From: Rhizobium binae | GTDB taxonomy: Bacteria > Pseudomonadota > Alphaproteobacteria > Rhizobiales > Rhizobiaceae | Direction: 5' to 3' | Assembly: GCF_017357225.1 (NCBI RefSeq) | Contig: NZ_CP071604.1 | Location: forward strand, 3,751,501-3,815,500 | DNA: 64,000 nt | Shown: positions 1-7,908 of the stretch, one piece after another | How the letters are laid out: the number at the start of each line of letters is the position of its first letter | Position numbering within the stretch: position 1 is the first letter of the stretch | Program-made: the position numbers and the translations under genes | The notes under the pieces: model-generated | Databases searched by the model: none | Told to the model about the DNA's origin: nothing | Seen by the model: the letters and a program-made list of their open reading frames with translations, nothing else

Positions 1-375
1 ACGCGCAAGCGTCACGTCCATCGCGCGGTCGATACGCATCTGCAGGCCGATCGGCGAGCGGGCGCCGCGTTCGAAGGATTTCTTCCATTCGCGCATGGCC
101 GCAACGAAGATCGACGCCAGGCCGGTATTGTTGCGCTCCGACAGGGAGCGATAGAGTTCTTCCAGCGACTGACCCGACCAAAACACCTGTTCGAACTTGT
201 CGAACTGGCGCCGTGCCCGGCCATAGGCCAGGTATTTGTCGATGACGATCGCCCAGGTCCACACAGAGGCTGCGATGAGCCCGAGCATGACGAGCTTGAC
301 GACGATGCCGGCCTGCATGAAAAGCGACCAGAGGCTGACGTCCGTCGTTGCTGCTGCCAATCCTACTTGTTCCAT
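1..375 (-). CDS. tolQ: TolQ, Tol-Pal proton-channel subunit (partial, C-terminus beyond left edge)
   Basis: The first 125 residues of TolQ, the inner-membrane MotA/ExbB-type subunit of the Tol-Pal complex, which uses proton motive force to draw in the outer membrane at division. The minus strand read from the ATG at 375 gives MEQVGLAAATTDVSLWSLF, a first membrane helix (about residues 17-42, MQAGIVVKLVMLGLIAASVW) and then the cytoplasmic stretch FDKFEQVFWSGQSLEELYRSLSE typical of TolQ. The remaining helices lie outside the window. The neighbour ybgC on the same strand is the standard tol-pal partner and supports the call. Family identity is secure; completeness cannot be judged. Confidence 0.93.
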   Translation of the reverse strand, partial: MEQVGLAAATTDVSLWSLFMQAGIVVKLVMLGLIAASVWTWAIVIDKYLAYGRARRQFDKFEQVFWSGQSLEELYRSLSERNNTGLASIFVAAMREWKKSFERGARSPIGLQMRIDRAMDVTLAR

Positions 376-749
376 TGATCCAAAATCCCCGAATCCAAAC
401 GCCCGGCGCTGGACCGGGCGGCACAAAGTGATCTCGCAAGAAGTGTCCGGCGGCCGCCGCCCAAAGCCCTGGTCAAGCTTCCAAGTTCATCTTCCGCCTT
501 CTTGCCGTCAAATTTGGTCAAAGGAAGGCGTGCACCGCACAAACTCCGACTTTCCCAGTAAGACACCATTATGGTTAATAGATCGTTAGTGCCGGACTAT
601 GACAGCAAGCCTGTATTCGGGAGATTCTATTCCTGGAGTACTTGACCGGAGCATTGTCTGGCGGCCGAAAGAGCGCTCGTCCTGCGGCGCGGCAATTCCT
701 TCACATAAAGATCAAGTTTTTACAAGGCCGAATTTCAGCCAATTCGGCG
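376..749. other. Intergenic region between ybgC and tolQ, no gene seen
   Basis: This 374-base gap between the ybgC stop and the tolQ start has no ORF with coding character. It should carry the tolQ promoter, since the space is too large for simple ybgC-tolQ coupling. At 575-589 there is TTAATAGATCGTTAG, which matches the CtrA pattern TTAA-N7-TTAA in seven of eight fixed positions. This is suggestive only. Confidence 0.5.
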
Positions 750-1205
750 CTATAGCGGCGTGCTGCCTTCCAGGAATTTTGCCGCCAGCGTTTCCGGCAG
801 CCGCCGCGGCCGCCCCCGGGCGTTGATGACGGCGATGATCACCCGGGCGGCGATCAGCAGGGTCTCGCCCGTGCGGATCTGCTGATTGAGCACCATCTTG
901 GCGCCACCGGCTTTTTCCGTATGCGTCAGGATCGTCAGCACGTCGTCCATGCGCGCCGGGCTCTTGAAGTCGATCTCCATGCGATGGACGACGAAGACAA
1001 GCCCCTCCTCGTCAGCGCTGATGAGCTCGCGCTGCTCGACGCCGAGGCAGCGCAGATAATCGGTGCGGCCGCGTTCCAGGAAATGCAGGTAGCGGGCGTG
1101 ATAGACCAGGCCGGAGAAATCCGTATCCTCATAATAGACCCGCTGGACGAGGCGATGTCCTGCTTCCGTCAGTTCTCCCGAAATGGAAAAAGGGCGTTCC
1201 GTCAT
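750..1205 (-). CDS. ybgC: YbgC, Tol-Pal-associated acyl-CoA thioesterase (hot-dog fold)
   Basis: 151-residue single-domain hot-dog thioesterase of the YbgC/4HBT family, which hydrolyses acyl-CoA (or acyl-ACP) thioesters and is encoded with tol-pal in most proteobacteria. The YbgC active-site region VYYEDTDFSGLVYHARYL (about residues 18-35) is intact, including the catalytic Asp of the DTD motif and the following His. The helix FLERGRTDYLRCLG follows. I chose the ATG at 1205 because GGAG lies about eight bases upstream and the family starts there. An in-frame upstream ATG at 1262 would translate the 22-bp repeats and is unlikely. Same strand as tolQ, 374 bases upstream of it. Confidence 0.95.
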   Translation of the reverse strand: MTERPFSISGELTEAGHRLVQRVYYEDTDFSGLVYHARYLHFLERGRTDYLRCLGVEQRELISADEEGLVFVVHRMEIDFKSPARMDDVLTILTHTEKAGGAKMVLNQQIRTGETLLIAARVIIAVINARGRPRRLPETLAAKFLEGSTPL

Positions 1206-1250
1206 AATTTTCTCCAAACTGCGGTGCCCTCTTTGGCGCAACGCTTCTCG

Positions 1251-1316
1251 GCAGGCAAGCATTGAATGCCCGGCAGGTAGGCATTGAATGCGCCGCCGGC
1301 AGGCATTGAATGATTG
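1251..1316. repeat. Three 22-bp tandem units, each with a GCATTGAATG near-palindrome
   Basis: The 10-mer GCATTGAATG occurs at 1259, 1281 and 1303, exactly 22 bp (about two helical turns) apart. Each unit reads roughly GGCAGGYARGCATTGAATGC. The core CATTGAATG is palindromic except for its centre base. The array sits between the divergent starts of ybgC (1205, minus) and sqdB (1369, plus). The even phasing fits cooperative binding of a dimeric regulator on one face of the DNA, but a plain tandem duplication is also possible. No regulator is identified. Confidence 0.75.
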
Positions 1317-1368
1317 TCATAATTCCTAACTATTCCCGATAATGAGCGAGCGATCAGGAGACGATGCG

Positions 1369-2589
1369 ATGAAGATTGCGGTTATGGGCGGAGACGGTTT
1401 CATTGGTTGGCCAACGTCGCTGCATCTCTCCGATGCCGGTCATGACGTCCATATCCTCGACAATCTCTCGCGCCGCTGGATCGACACCGAACTCGGCGTT
1501 CAGTCGCTGACGCCGATGGATTCGATCCAGGAGCGCACCCGCATCTGGCATGCCGAGACGGGACGCCGCATCCACTTCAACCTGATCGATCTCGCCAGGG
1601 ACTACGAACTGCTGAAGAACTGGCTTTCAGAACATCGCCCCGATGCCATCATCCATTTCGCCGAACAGCGTGCCGCGCCCTATTCGATGAAAAGCGACCG
1701 CCATAAGAACTACACTGTTAACAACAATGTCAGCGCCACGCACAACCTTCTGAACGCGCTGACCGAACTCAACCTCGACGCTCACCTCATCCATCTCGGA
1801 ACCATGGGTGTCTACGGCTATTCGACGGTCGGCGCGGCGATCCCCGAGGGTTACCTGCCGGTCGGCATCAAAACGGCGGGCGGCGAGATGGTCAGTCAGG
1901 AAATCCTCTACCCCTCCAATCCCGGCTCGATCTACCACATGACCAAATGCCTGGATCAGCTTCTCTTCCAGTTCTACGCCAAGAATGACGGCCTGCGCAT
2001 CACCGACCTGCACCAGGGCATCGTCTGGGGCACGCATACCGAGCAGACGCGCCGTCACGCGCAACTCATCAACCGTTTCGACTACGACGGCGACTATGGC
2101 ACGGTGCTGAACCGCTTCCTCATCCAGGCGGCGATCGGCTATCCGCTGACGGTACACGGCACCGGCGGCCAGACCCGCGCCTTTATCCACATCCAGGATT
2201 CGGTGCGCTGCATCGAGCTGGCGCTGCTGAACCCGCCCGCCCGCGGCGCCCGCGTCGAAATCTTCAACCAGATGACGGAAACCCACCGGGTGCGCGACCT
2301 CGCCGAGATGATTGCCAGGATGAGCGGCGCCAAGATCGCCTGGCTGCCCAACCCACGCAAGGAAGCCGCCGAAAACGAGCTGATCGTCCACAACGAGAAG
2401 TTCCGCAAGCTCGGCCTCGAGCCGATTACCCTGGAAGCCGGCCTGCTCGGCGAGATCGTCGACGTCGCGAAGAAATTCGCCTATCGCGTCGACCGCGCCC
2501 GCGTGCCGGCCGTCTCCGCCTGGACCAAGGACATAGCCGCGACGATCAACCACGATCCGGAAGGCAAGCGGCTGAAGTCGGTGTCATGA
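1369..2589 (+). CDS. sqdB: SqdB, UDP-sulfoquinovose synthase
   Basis: 406-residue short-chain-dehydrogenase/epimerase-type enzyme that makes UDP-sulfoquinovose from UDP-glucose and sulfite, the first committed step of sulfolipid (SQDG) synthesis. The Rossmann motif GGDGFIG is at residues 7-13. The SqdB hallmarks LDNLSRR and IHFAEQRAAPYSM follow, and the catalytic YxxxK is present as YHMTK. The start at 1369 is preceded by AGGAG about eight bases upstream; the in-frame ATG at 1342 lacks this and adds nine non-conserved residues. Length matches the bacterial family. First gene of the sqdB-sqdD-sqdC set; the gap to sqdD is unusually long because repeats lie in it. Confidence 0.97.
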   Translation: MKIAVMGGDGFIGWPTSLHLSDAGHDVHILDNLSRRWIDTELGVQSLTPMDSIQERTRIWHAETGRRIHFNLIDLARDYELLKNWLSEHRPDAIIHFAEQRAAPYSMKSDRHKNYTVNNNVSATHNLLNALTELNLDAHLIHLGTMGVYGYSTVGAAIPEGYLPVGIKTAGGEMVSQEILYPSNPGSIYHMTKCLDQLLFQFYAKNDGLRITDLHQGIVWGTHTEQTRRHAQLINRFDYDGDYGTVLNRFLIQAAIGYPLTVHGTGGQTRAFIHIQDSVRCIELALLNPPARGARVEIFNQMTETHRVRDLAEMIARMSGAKIAWLPNPRKEAAENELIVHNEKFRKLGLEPITLEAGLLGEIVDVAKKFAYRVDRARVPAVSAWTKDIAATINHDPEGKRLKSVS

Positions 2590-2740
2590 GCAAGAGCGAA
2601 TTCGTATTGAGAGGCGCAATAAAGCTGCTTCACCAAATCGGTTTAAGCCGTGACTGGCATGGTCTGGTTTCGCTAGAAGACGACCTGCGTGACGCTGGCG
2701 TGTGCGCGGTGAGTGGCTCCTTCCGTCCGCCCCACCCTCC

Positions 2741-2821
2741 GTCATCCCAGGCCTTGAGCCGGGCAACACCGCATCCATCAGCAGCAGTCGCATGGATCCC
2801 GGGCTCGAGGCCTGGGATGAC
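2741..2821. repeat. Intergenic inverted-repeat element (GTCATCCCAGGC ... GCCTGGGATGAC)
   Basis: Perfect 12-bp arms GTCATCCCAGGC (2741-2752) and GCCTGGGATGAC (2810-2821) extend to about 20 bp with one mismatch (CCTTGAGCC against GGCTCGAGG). The transcript would fold into a long hairpin. This architecture and consensus resemble the palindromic intergenic elements (RIME/REP-like) scattered in rhizobial genomes. It lies between sqdB and sqdD and may affect mRNA stability or termination within the operon. Confidence 0.8.
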
Positions 2822-2904
2822 CGGGAGTGCGGTTGGCGTTCTCACCAAACTCGCCGCCGGCATACAGAGACACGCCGCAGCGGATGATTCACTAGGCCGG
2901 CACT

Positions 2905-2983
2905 TACCCACCCTAAGTTCTGTCCTCGGGTTTGCGAGGGGTGTCACAGGAATTCAGCCACGGCGCGTCCTCGCGGTGATTGA
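2905..2983. repeat. Degenerate copy of a second dispersed repeat family, ending at the sqdD start
   Basis: The stretch around TGTCACAGGAATTCAGCC and CAGCCACGGCGCGTC (2955-2969) resembles the element at 38954-38998, whose complement reads CATTCCTGTGCCCGTCACGG and then CAGCCACGGCGAGTCG. The end of the element runs into the candidate start codons of sqdD, so it may have replaced the native ribosome-binding region. Membership of a wider repeat family is inferred from these two copies only. Confidence 0.55.
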
Positions 2984-3835
2984 GTGAGCGTGCTAGTGAT
3001 GCACGTGTCCAGACAGCCATGCCACCGTTTCGCCTACGTTACCCTCGTCACCAACGCCGACTACGCGATCGGCGCGACCGCGCTTGCCCGCTCCTTGCGC
3101 CGGACCGGCACCAGCGCCGACATCGTCGTCCTGCATACCGGCGGGGCCGAAGCAGCCGCCCTCGCCCCGCTCGAGACCCTCGGCTGCCGCCTGATCGAAG
3201 TCGAGCACCTGCCGCTCTCCGACTCTTTCAACGAACGCCACGCCCGCGGCCAACTCCATTCCGCAGCGCCATTCACCAAGGGTCGAAAGCCGGATTTTCA
3301 CTCGCCGCTCGACAATTTCTGCAAGCTCAGGCTCTGGCAGCTCGTCGAATACGAGCGCTGCGTCTTCATCGACGCCGATGCCATCGTGCTGAAAAACGTC
3401 GACAGGCTCTTCCTCTACCCGGAATTCTCCGCCGCTCCCAATGTCTATGAGAGCCTCGCCGACTTCCGCCGCATGAATTCCGGCGTCTTCGTCGCCACGC
3501 CGTCGCATGACACGTTCCGGCACATGCTCGAAAGCCTCGACAGGCCGGACGCATTCTGGCGCCGCACCGATCAGACCTTTCTCGAGACGTTCTTCCCGGA
3601 TTGGCACGGCCTGCCGGTGTATTTCAACATGCTGCAATATGTATGGTTCACCATGCCGGCGCTTTGGGACTGGAAGAGCATTTCGATCCTGCACTACCAA
3701 TATGAAAAACCATGGGAAATAGATCATCCCAAGGCAGCGCAGCTACAACCTTTGATCGATTTATGGCATCGTTTCCACGATGACGGCGACGTGCCCGAGA
3801 TCGCGGCGTTGGACAATCCGGAAGGGGCAGCATGA
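2984..3835 (+). CDS. sqdD: SqdD-like glycosyltransferase (glycogenin/GT8-type)
   Basis: 283-residue glycosyltransferase with the GT8 nucleotide-sugar fold. N-terminal FAYVTLVTNADYAIGATALARSLRRTG is followed by the metal-binding DxD-type motif in CVFIDADAIVLKNVD, then NSGVFVATPS and DQTFLETFFPDWHGLP. In Rhodobacter the sqdB-sqdD-sqdC genes serve sulfolipid synthesis, and SqdD is taken to transfer sulfoquinovose to diacylglycerol or to form a precursor. The start is uncertain: GTG at 2984 or ATG at 2999, neither with a strong Shine-Dalgarno, directly after a repeat element. Its stop overlaps the sqdC ATG by four bases, so the two are probably translationally coupled. Confidence 0.85.
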   Translation: MSVLVMHVSRQPCHRFAYVTLVTNADYAIGATALARSLRRTGTSADIVVLHTGGAEAAALAPLETLGCRLIEVEHLPLSDSFNERHARGQLHSAAPFTKGRKPDFHSPLDNFCKLRLWQLVEYERCVFIDADAIVLKNVDRLFLYPEFSAAPNVYESLADFRRMNSGVFVATPSHDTFRHMLESLDRPDAFWRRTDQTFLETFFPDWHGLPVYFNMLQYVWFTMPALWDWKSISILHYQYEKPWEIDHPKAAQLQPLIDLWHRFHDDGDVPEIAALDNPEGAA

Positions 3836-4752
3836 AGGTATTGGTATCCGGCGGAACGGGTCTCGTCGGCCGCTATGTCGTCGAGGAACTTCTGACCGCC
3901 GGCTATCATGTGATCGTCGGCGGACGCCGGGCGCCGCATCCCCGCCTGTTTTCCAGCCCGGTCGAGTTCGCCTCACTATCGCTCGATCCCGACAAAGATC
4001 AGATCGACATCTTCAACGACGCCTATTTTTTCGTCCACGCCGCCTTCAGCCACATTCCCGGCAGATATCGCGGCGGCGAAGGCGATGATCCGAAGACCTT
4101 TCACAGGTTGAACCTCGACGGCACCGTCCGGCTTTTCGAAGCGGCCAGACGCGCCGGCACGCGCCGCTGCGTCTTCCTGTCCAGCCGGGCGGTCTACGGC
4201 GACCATCCTGCGGGAACCGAGCTTACCGAAACGATGCTGCCGAAGCCGCAGACGCTCTACGGCCAGATCAAGCTCGACGCGGAAGGCGCACTGACCCACC
4301 TCTCGACGCCGGGTTTTGCCGGCGTCAGTCTGAGGGCGACCGGCATCTATGGCGATTTCTCGCCAAACAAATGGGACGGCCTCATCGACGACTATCGCGC
4401 CGGCCGGCCGGTCGCTCCCCGCGCAGGCACGGAGGTTCACGGCCGCGACCTCGGACGCGCGGTGCGGCTGATGCTGGAGACGGAAAGCACGCGCATCTCC
4501 GGCGAGGTCTTCAACGTGTCGGACATCGTCGTCGACACCCGCGACATCCTTGCCCCCGTCCAGCGCGAGACCGGCTGTCGTCACGCGCTGCCGGCTCCCG
4601 CCGCCCGCACGGCGCTCAATCCGATGAGCACGGCGAAAATTCGCACGCTCGGCTGGATGCCGGGCGGAATCCCGCTATTCGAGGAAACAATGCGGCAGCT
4701 GGCCGCCGCGCTGCCGATGTCGCCAGCCCACGAGTCGACGCAGGAGCGATAG
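3832..4752 (+). CDS. sqdC: SqdC-like NAD-dependent epimerase/reductase
   Basis: 306-residue extended short-chain dehydrogenase. The N-terminus MKVLVSGGTGLVGRYVVEEL carries the GxxGxxG nucleotide motif, and YGQIK is the YxxxK catalytic pair. In Rhodobacter, sqdC is required for normal sulfolipid formation and is thought to act late in the pathway; its exact reaction is unsettled. The ATG overlaps the sqdD stop (ATGA). Assignment to SqdC rests on position directly after sqdB-sqdD as well as on the fold; by sequence alone it would be called an NAD-dependent epimerase/dehydratase. Confidence 0.82.
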   Translation: MKVLVSGGTGLVGRYVVEELLTAGYHVIVGGRRAPHPRLFSSPVEFASLSLDPDKDQIDIFNDAYFFVHAAFSHIPGRYRGGEGDDPKTFHRLNLDGTVRLFEAARRAGTRRCVFLSSRAVYGDHPAGTELTETMLPKPQTLYGQIKLDAEGALTHLSTPGFAGVSLRATGIYGDFSPNKWDGLIDDYRAGRPVAPRAGTEVHGRDLGRAVRLMLETESTRISGEVFNVSDIVVDTRDILAPVQRETGCRHALPAPAARTALNPMSTAKIRTLGWMPGGIPLFEETMRQLAAALPMSPAHESTQER

Positions 4753-4779
4753 GCATTGTCGTCTGACGCCCGGCGGCCC

Positions 4780-4855
4780 GCAAGCTGGCACGGCGTGAAA
4801 CCGCCGCGGTCGTGTCGCAGCTTGCATTTGCATCGGACCTCCAGCCGACTATGCT
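4780..4855 (+). promoter_or_regulatory. Hairpin and candidate promoter before the 5-FCL gene
   Basis: GCAAGCTG (4780-4787) pairs perfectly with CAGCTTGC (4818-4825) around a GC-rich loop. It lacks a T-tract, so it is at best a weak terminator for the sqd operon. Just downstream, TTGCAT (4828-4833) and TATGCT (4850-4855) at 16-bp spacing form a plausible sigma-70 promoter about 30 bases before the next start codon. Confidence 0.4.
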
Positions 4856-4885
4856 CGGCCGAACCTCTCACATCTGGCAGATCGA

Positions 4886-5473
4886 ATGACCGCACGAGAA
4901 CTGAAAGCGCAGTTGCGCAATGAACGGCTGGCCGCCCGCAACGGCATCACTCCTGAGGAGCGCATCTCCAAAAGCCTTGCAATGGCAGATCATGCCGGCG
5001 AGGCCGTCGCCTTTTCGCCCGGCACGATCGTCTCCGGTTTCCTGCCGATCCGGTCCGAGGCCGATCTGCGGCCGCTGATGGCCCGGTTTGCAGCGCGCGG
5101 CGCGCGGTTGTGCGTTCCGGCGATCCTCGACAAGCAGACCATCGCCTTTCGGGAACTGACGGAAGGCGTACCGCTCATCGACACCGGCTTCGGCACGGTC
5201 GGCCCCGGCGCGGAGGCCGCAATTCTCGATCCCGAGATCATGCTGGTGCCGCTGTCGGCCTTCGATGCCCGCGGCCATCGCATCGGTTACGGCGCCGGCT
5301 ACTATGACCGCGCCATCAGCCGGCTAAGAGAGAAAGGTCTGCATCCGAAGCTGATCGGCATTGCATTCGACTGCCAGGAAGTGGCACATGTGCCCGACGA
5401 GCCGCACGACATAAGCCTGGATGCCATCCTGACAGAAAGCGGCCTTCGCTTTTTTGCCTCTTGGATCGGATAG
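4886..5473 (+). CDS. 5-formyltetrahydrofolate cyclo-ligase
   Basis: 195-residue enzyme (5-FCL, MTHFS; YgfA of E. coli) that uses ATP to convert 5-formyltetrahydrofolate to 5,10-methenyltetrahydrofolate. N-terminal basic helix KAQLRNERLAAR; SGFLPIRSEADLRPL; and the signature GHRIGYGAGYYDRAI that forms the nucleotide-binding site. In many proteobacteria this gene directly follows zapA and the 6S RNA gene. Here those two lie about 24 kb away on the opposite strand, which suggests a rearrangement. Only three bases separate its stop from the next start, so it forms an operon with the phosphoesterase gene. Confidence 0.95.
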   Translation: MTARELKAQLRNERLAARNGITPEERISKSLAMADHAGEAVAFSPGTIVSGFLPIRSEADLRPLMARFAARGARLCVPAILDKQTIAFRELTEGVPLIDTGFGTVGPGAEAAILDPEIMLVPLSAFDARGHRIGYGAGYYDRAISRLREKGLHPKLIGIAFDCQEVAHVPDEPHDISLDAILTESGLRFFASWIG

Positions 5474-5476
5474 GGA

Positions 5477-6301
5477 ATGCGGCTGCTTTTTTTGGGTGAC
5501 ATGGTCGGCAAGACGGGACGCACGGAGGTCTGGGACCGCCTTCCCGGCCTGATCTCCGATCTCAGGCTCGATTTCGTCGTCGTCAACGGCGAAAATGCCG
5601 CCGGCGGCTTCGGGATCACCGAGGATATCTTTCTGGAAACGATCAATGCCGGCGCCGATGTGGTGACCACAGGCAATCACGTCTGGGACCAGAAGGAAGC
5701 GGTCGCCTTTGCCGGGCGCCACGATCAGTTTCTGCGGCCGGCCAATTATCCCCAGGGCACGCCCGGCCGCGGCTCCGGCCTTTTCTATGCCAGGAACGGC
5801 GCGCGCGTGCTCGTTGCCAATGTCATGGGCCGGGTCTTCATGCACCCGGAACTCGACGATCCCTTCAAATCGGCGGAGGTGATCCTCGACGCCTGCCCGC
5901 TGAAGGAGCAGGCCGATGCGATCATTTTCGATTTCCATGCGGAAGCGACCAGCGAGAAGCAGTGTTTCGGCCATTTCGTCGACGGCCGCGCCAGCTTCGT
6001 CGTCGGCACCCATACCCACGTGCCGACTGCCGATGCGCAGATCCTGAACGGCGGCACGGCCTATATGTCGGATGCCGGCATGTGTGGCGACTATGATTCC
6101 TCCCTCGGCATGGACAAGGAGGAGCCGCTGAACCGCTTCATTTCCAAGATGCCCAAGGGCCGCATGGAAGCGGCGAGCGGCCCGGCGACGATCTGCGGCG
6201 TCGGCGTCGAAATTTCCGACGCGACGGGACTGGCTGAGAAGATCGCGCCGCTGCGGCTCGGACCGCGCCTGGCCGAGACTCTACCGGAGTTCTGGCGGTA
6301 A
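5477..6301 (+). CDS. YmdB-family metallophosphoesterase (TIGR00282 type)
   Basis: 274-residue calcineurin-like phosphoesterase of the YmdB family, members of which hydrolyse 2',3'-cyclic nucleotides. Metal-ligand motifs are visible in order: MRLLFLGDMVGKTGR (Asp), VVVNGENAAGGFGIT (Asn/Glu), TTGNHVWDQKE (GNHxW), and FHAEATSEK with GTHTHVPTAD near the C-terminus. Cytoplasmic, with no signal peptide. It starts three bases after the cyclo-ligase stop, the usual alphaproteobacterial pairing, and is probably co-transcribed. Confidence 0.93.
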   Translation: MRLLFLGDMVGKTGRTEVWDRLPGLISDLRLDFVVVNGENAAGGFGITEDIFLETINAGADVVTTGNHVWDQKEAVAFAGRHDQFLRPANYPQGTPGRGSGLFYARNGARVLVANVMGRVFMHPELDDPFKSAEVILDACPLKEQADAIIFDFHAEATSEKQCFGHFVDGRASFVVGTHTHVPTADAQILNGGTAYMSDAGMCGDYDSSLGMDKEEPLNRFISKMPKGRMEAASGPATICGVGVEISDATGLAEKIAPLRLGPRLAETLPEFWR

Positions 6302-6398
6302 TTATCGCCTGCGCCCAACACGCAAATGTGAGCACCCCGATCTGGACCCCTGCGACCTCATGCCGCATTCTCCCGACCTTCAGCGCCGGAGGGGTGGC

Positions 6399-7247
6399 AT
6401 GAGGCCGCAACATCTTGTCCTCGCGATCGCATGTATTGCGGCCTTCATCGTGTCGGGTCGCGCGGCAACAGCGCAGCAACAGCGATCGCCCGTCAGCCAG
6501 TGCCAGGCGATCGCGCAGGCCATCCCCGAAGTGACCTTCGCCAGCTTTTCCGGCGCCCAGCCGGTCGCGTCCGCCGTTTCCGAGGGCGAGGACGTCAAGT
6601 TCACCTTCCTCGGCCATTCCACTTTCGAGATCGATACACCTGCCGGCATCATCATCGCAACCGATTATAACGGCTGGTATCGACCGGCGGCGCTTCCAGA
6701 CGTCGTGACCATGAACAAGGCGCATACGACCCACTTCACCTTGACGCCCGAGCCGGGCATCAAGCACGTGCTGCATGGGTGGAGCGATATCCCCGGCGAG
6801 GCAGCCAACATCGATCTTGTGGTCGGCGATGCCCATATTCGCAACGTCGCCACGGATATCCGCTTCAGCTATGGGCTCGGCGGCTCGCAGCAGAATGGAA
6901 ACTCGATTTTCATTTTCGAAATTGCCGGCCTCTGCATCGGCCATCTCGGCCATCTGCATTACGAGCTGACGGATACCCATTATACCGAGATCGGCCGCCT
7001 CGACGTCGTCATGGTGCCGGTCGACGGCGGCCTGACCATGGGCGCCGACAGCATGAGCCGTGTGATCAAGCGGCTGCGCTCGTCGCTGATCCTGCCGATG
7101 CACCGCCGCGGCCCGCCGGTCAATGCCTTCGTCTCCATGTTCGGCAAGGACTTCGATGTCGCCTATGCATCCGATGACAGCATCACCGTCTCCCTGCGCA
7201 CGCTGCCGAAGAAGCCGCTGATCTATGTGCTGAAGGGGGTTCAGTAG
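6399..7247 (+). CDS. Exported metallo-beta-lactamase-fold hydrolase
   Basis: 282-residue protein with a signal peptide (MRPQHLVLAIACIAAFIVSG, cleavage near ATAQQQ). It has a UlaG-like metallo-beta-lactamase core: FTFLGHSTFEI, IIIATDYNGWYRP, KAHTTHFT in place of the usual HxHxDH, then LGHLHYELTD and LPMHRRGPP. The altered metal motif means activity is uncertain. I chose ATG 6399 because CGGAGGGGTGGC lies directly upstream; the in-frame ATG at 6360 would spoil the signal peptide. It sits downstream of the YmdB-family gene after about 100 bases. Substrate unknown. Confidence 0.8.
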   Translation: MRPQHLVLAIACIAAFIVSGRAATAQQQRSPVSQCQAIAQAIPEVTFASFSGAQPVASAVSEGEDVKFTFLGHSTFEIDTPAGIIIATDYNGWYRPAALPDVVTMNKAHTTHFTLTPEPGIKHVLHGWSDIPGEAANIDLVVGDAHIRNVATDIRFSYGLGGSQQNGNSIFIFEIAGLCIGHLGHLHYELTDTHYTEIGRLDVVMVPVDGGLTMGADSMSRVIKRLRSSLILPMHRRGPPVNAFVSMFGKDFDVAYASDDSITVSLRTLPKKPLIYVLKGVQ

Positions 7248-7263
7248 GCCGCCCGGTTTTTAC

Positions 7264-7767
7264 TCAGGCGAACTGTAGATGACGCTTGATGCCGACGTCA
7301 GGCATCTTGTCGTCATCCAGATTGGCCTTGGCGATCTCCCAGCCAAATTTCAGCGTGTTGCCTGTGGAAACCCAGATCTCGGCGTCGTCGACGTGCAGAG
7401 ATAACATGGTGAGCTTGGGATCTTTCTTGCCGCCGTCATACCAGGCCGCCACGATCGAACTCCAATACTCCTCGATCTTGGAAGGGTCGGGACGGACCTC
7501 GATCACGCCGGAAAGACAGGCGTGATAGTCATGATCCTTGCCAATAACGCAGAAATGGGCGCGGCTGCCGGGCTTGATGGCGCGCACGATATCGGCGTCG
7601 GTCTTGGTATAGAACCAAATCGTGTTGGTGGTGGGATCTGCATGGGGCGCCATCGGCTGCATGTGCATATCGAGCCCTGATATGCCGAGCATTCCGGCGT
7701 GAACGCCGTTGACCTGATCCCAGAGTTGACGTGCCGGTTGTTCCTGCGCCTCGCTGAGACTAGCCAT
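7264..7767 (-). CDS. Pyridoxamine 5'-phosphate oxidase-fold protein (general-stress 26-like)
   Basis: 167-residue split-barrel flavin/PNPOx-fold protein. Features are TNTIWFYTKTDADIVRAIKPGSRAHFCVIG, a conserved strand pair seen in the general stress protein 26 group, and the C-terminal WEIAKANL. These proteins bind FMN or F420-like cofactors or haem; the substrate is not predictable. The ATG at 7767 has AAGGAACGGTC upstream, whereas longer in-frame starts run into the yebC promoter region. It faces yebC divergently (starts 141 bp apart) and converges on the exported hydrolase gene. Confidence 0.85.
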   Translation of the reverse strand: MASLSEAQEQPARQLWDQVNGVHAGMLGISGLDMHMQPMAPHADPTTNTIWFYTKTDADIVRAIKPGSRAHFCVIGKDHDYHACLSGVIEVRPDPSKIEEYWSSIVAAWYDGGKKDPKLTMLSLHVDDAEIWVSTGNTLKFGWEIAKANLDDDKMPDVGIKRHLQFA

Positions 7768-7908
7768 GACCGTTCCTTTCCGTTGGATGGAGTCCGGTTG
7801 AAACGTCATCCCTTGGCCTTTGTTCCGAACCGCTTTTTCCTTGAATGGCTGCCGTTTCGCTCTTATAAGGCGGCCCATTCCGAACAATGAGACGTGAACA
7901 GGGGTGCC

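Noticed and set aside
1251..1316. CRISPR array
   Set aside because: Units are 22 bp with no distinct spacers and no cas genes; it is a plain tandem palindromic repeat.
4753..4885. A remnant of 6S RNA before the 5-FCL gene
   Set aside because: The hairpin there has no resemblance to the 6S bubble or to the copy at 29 kb.
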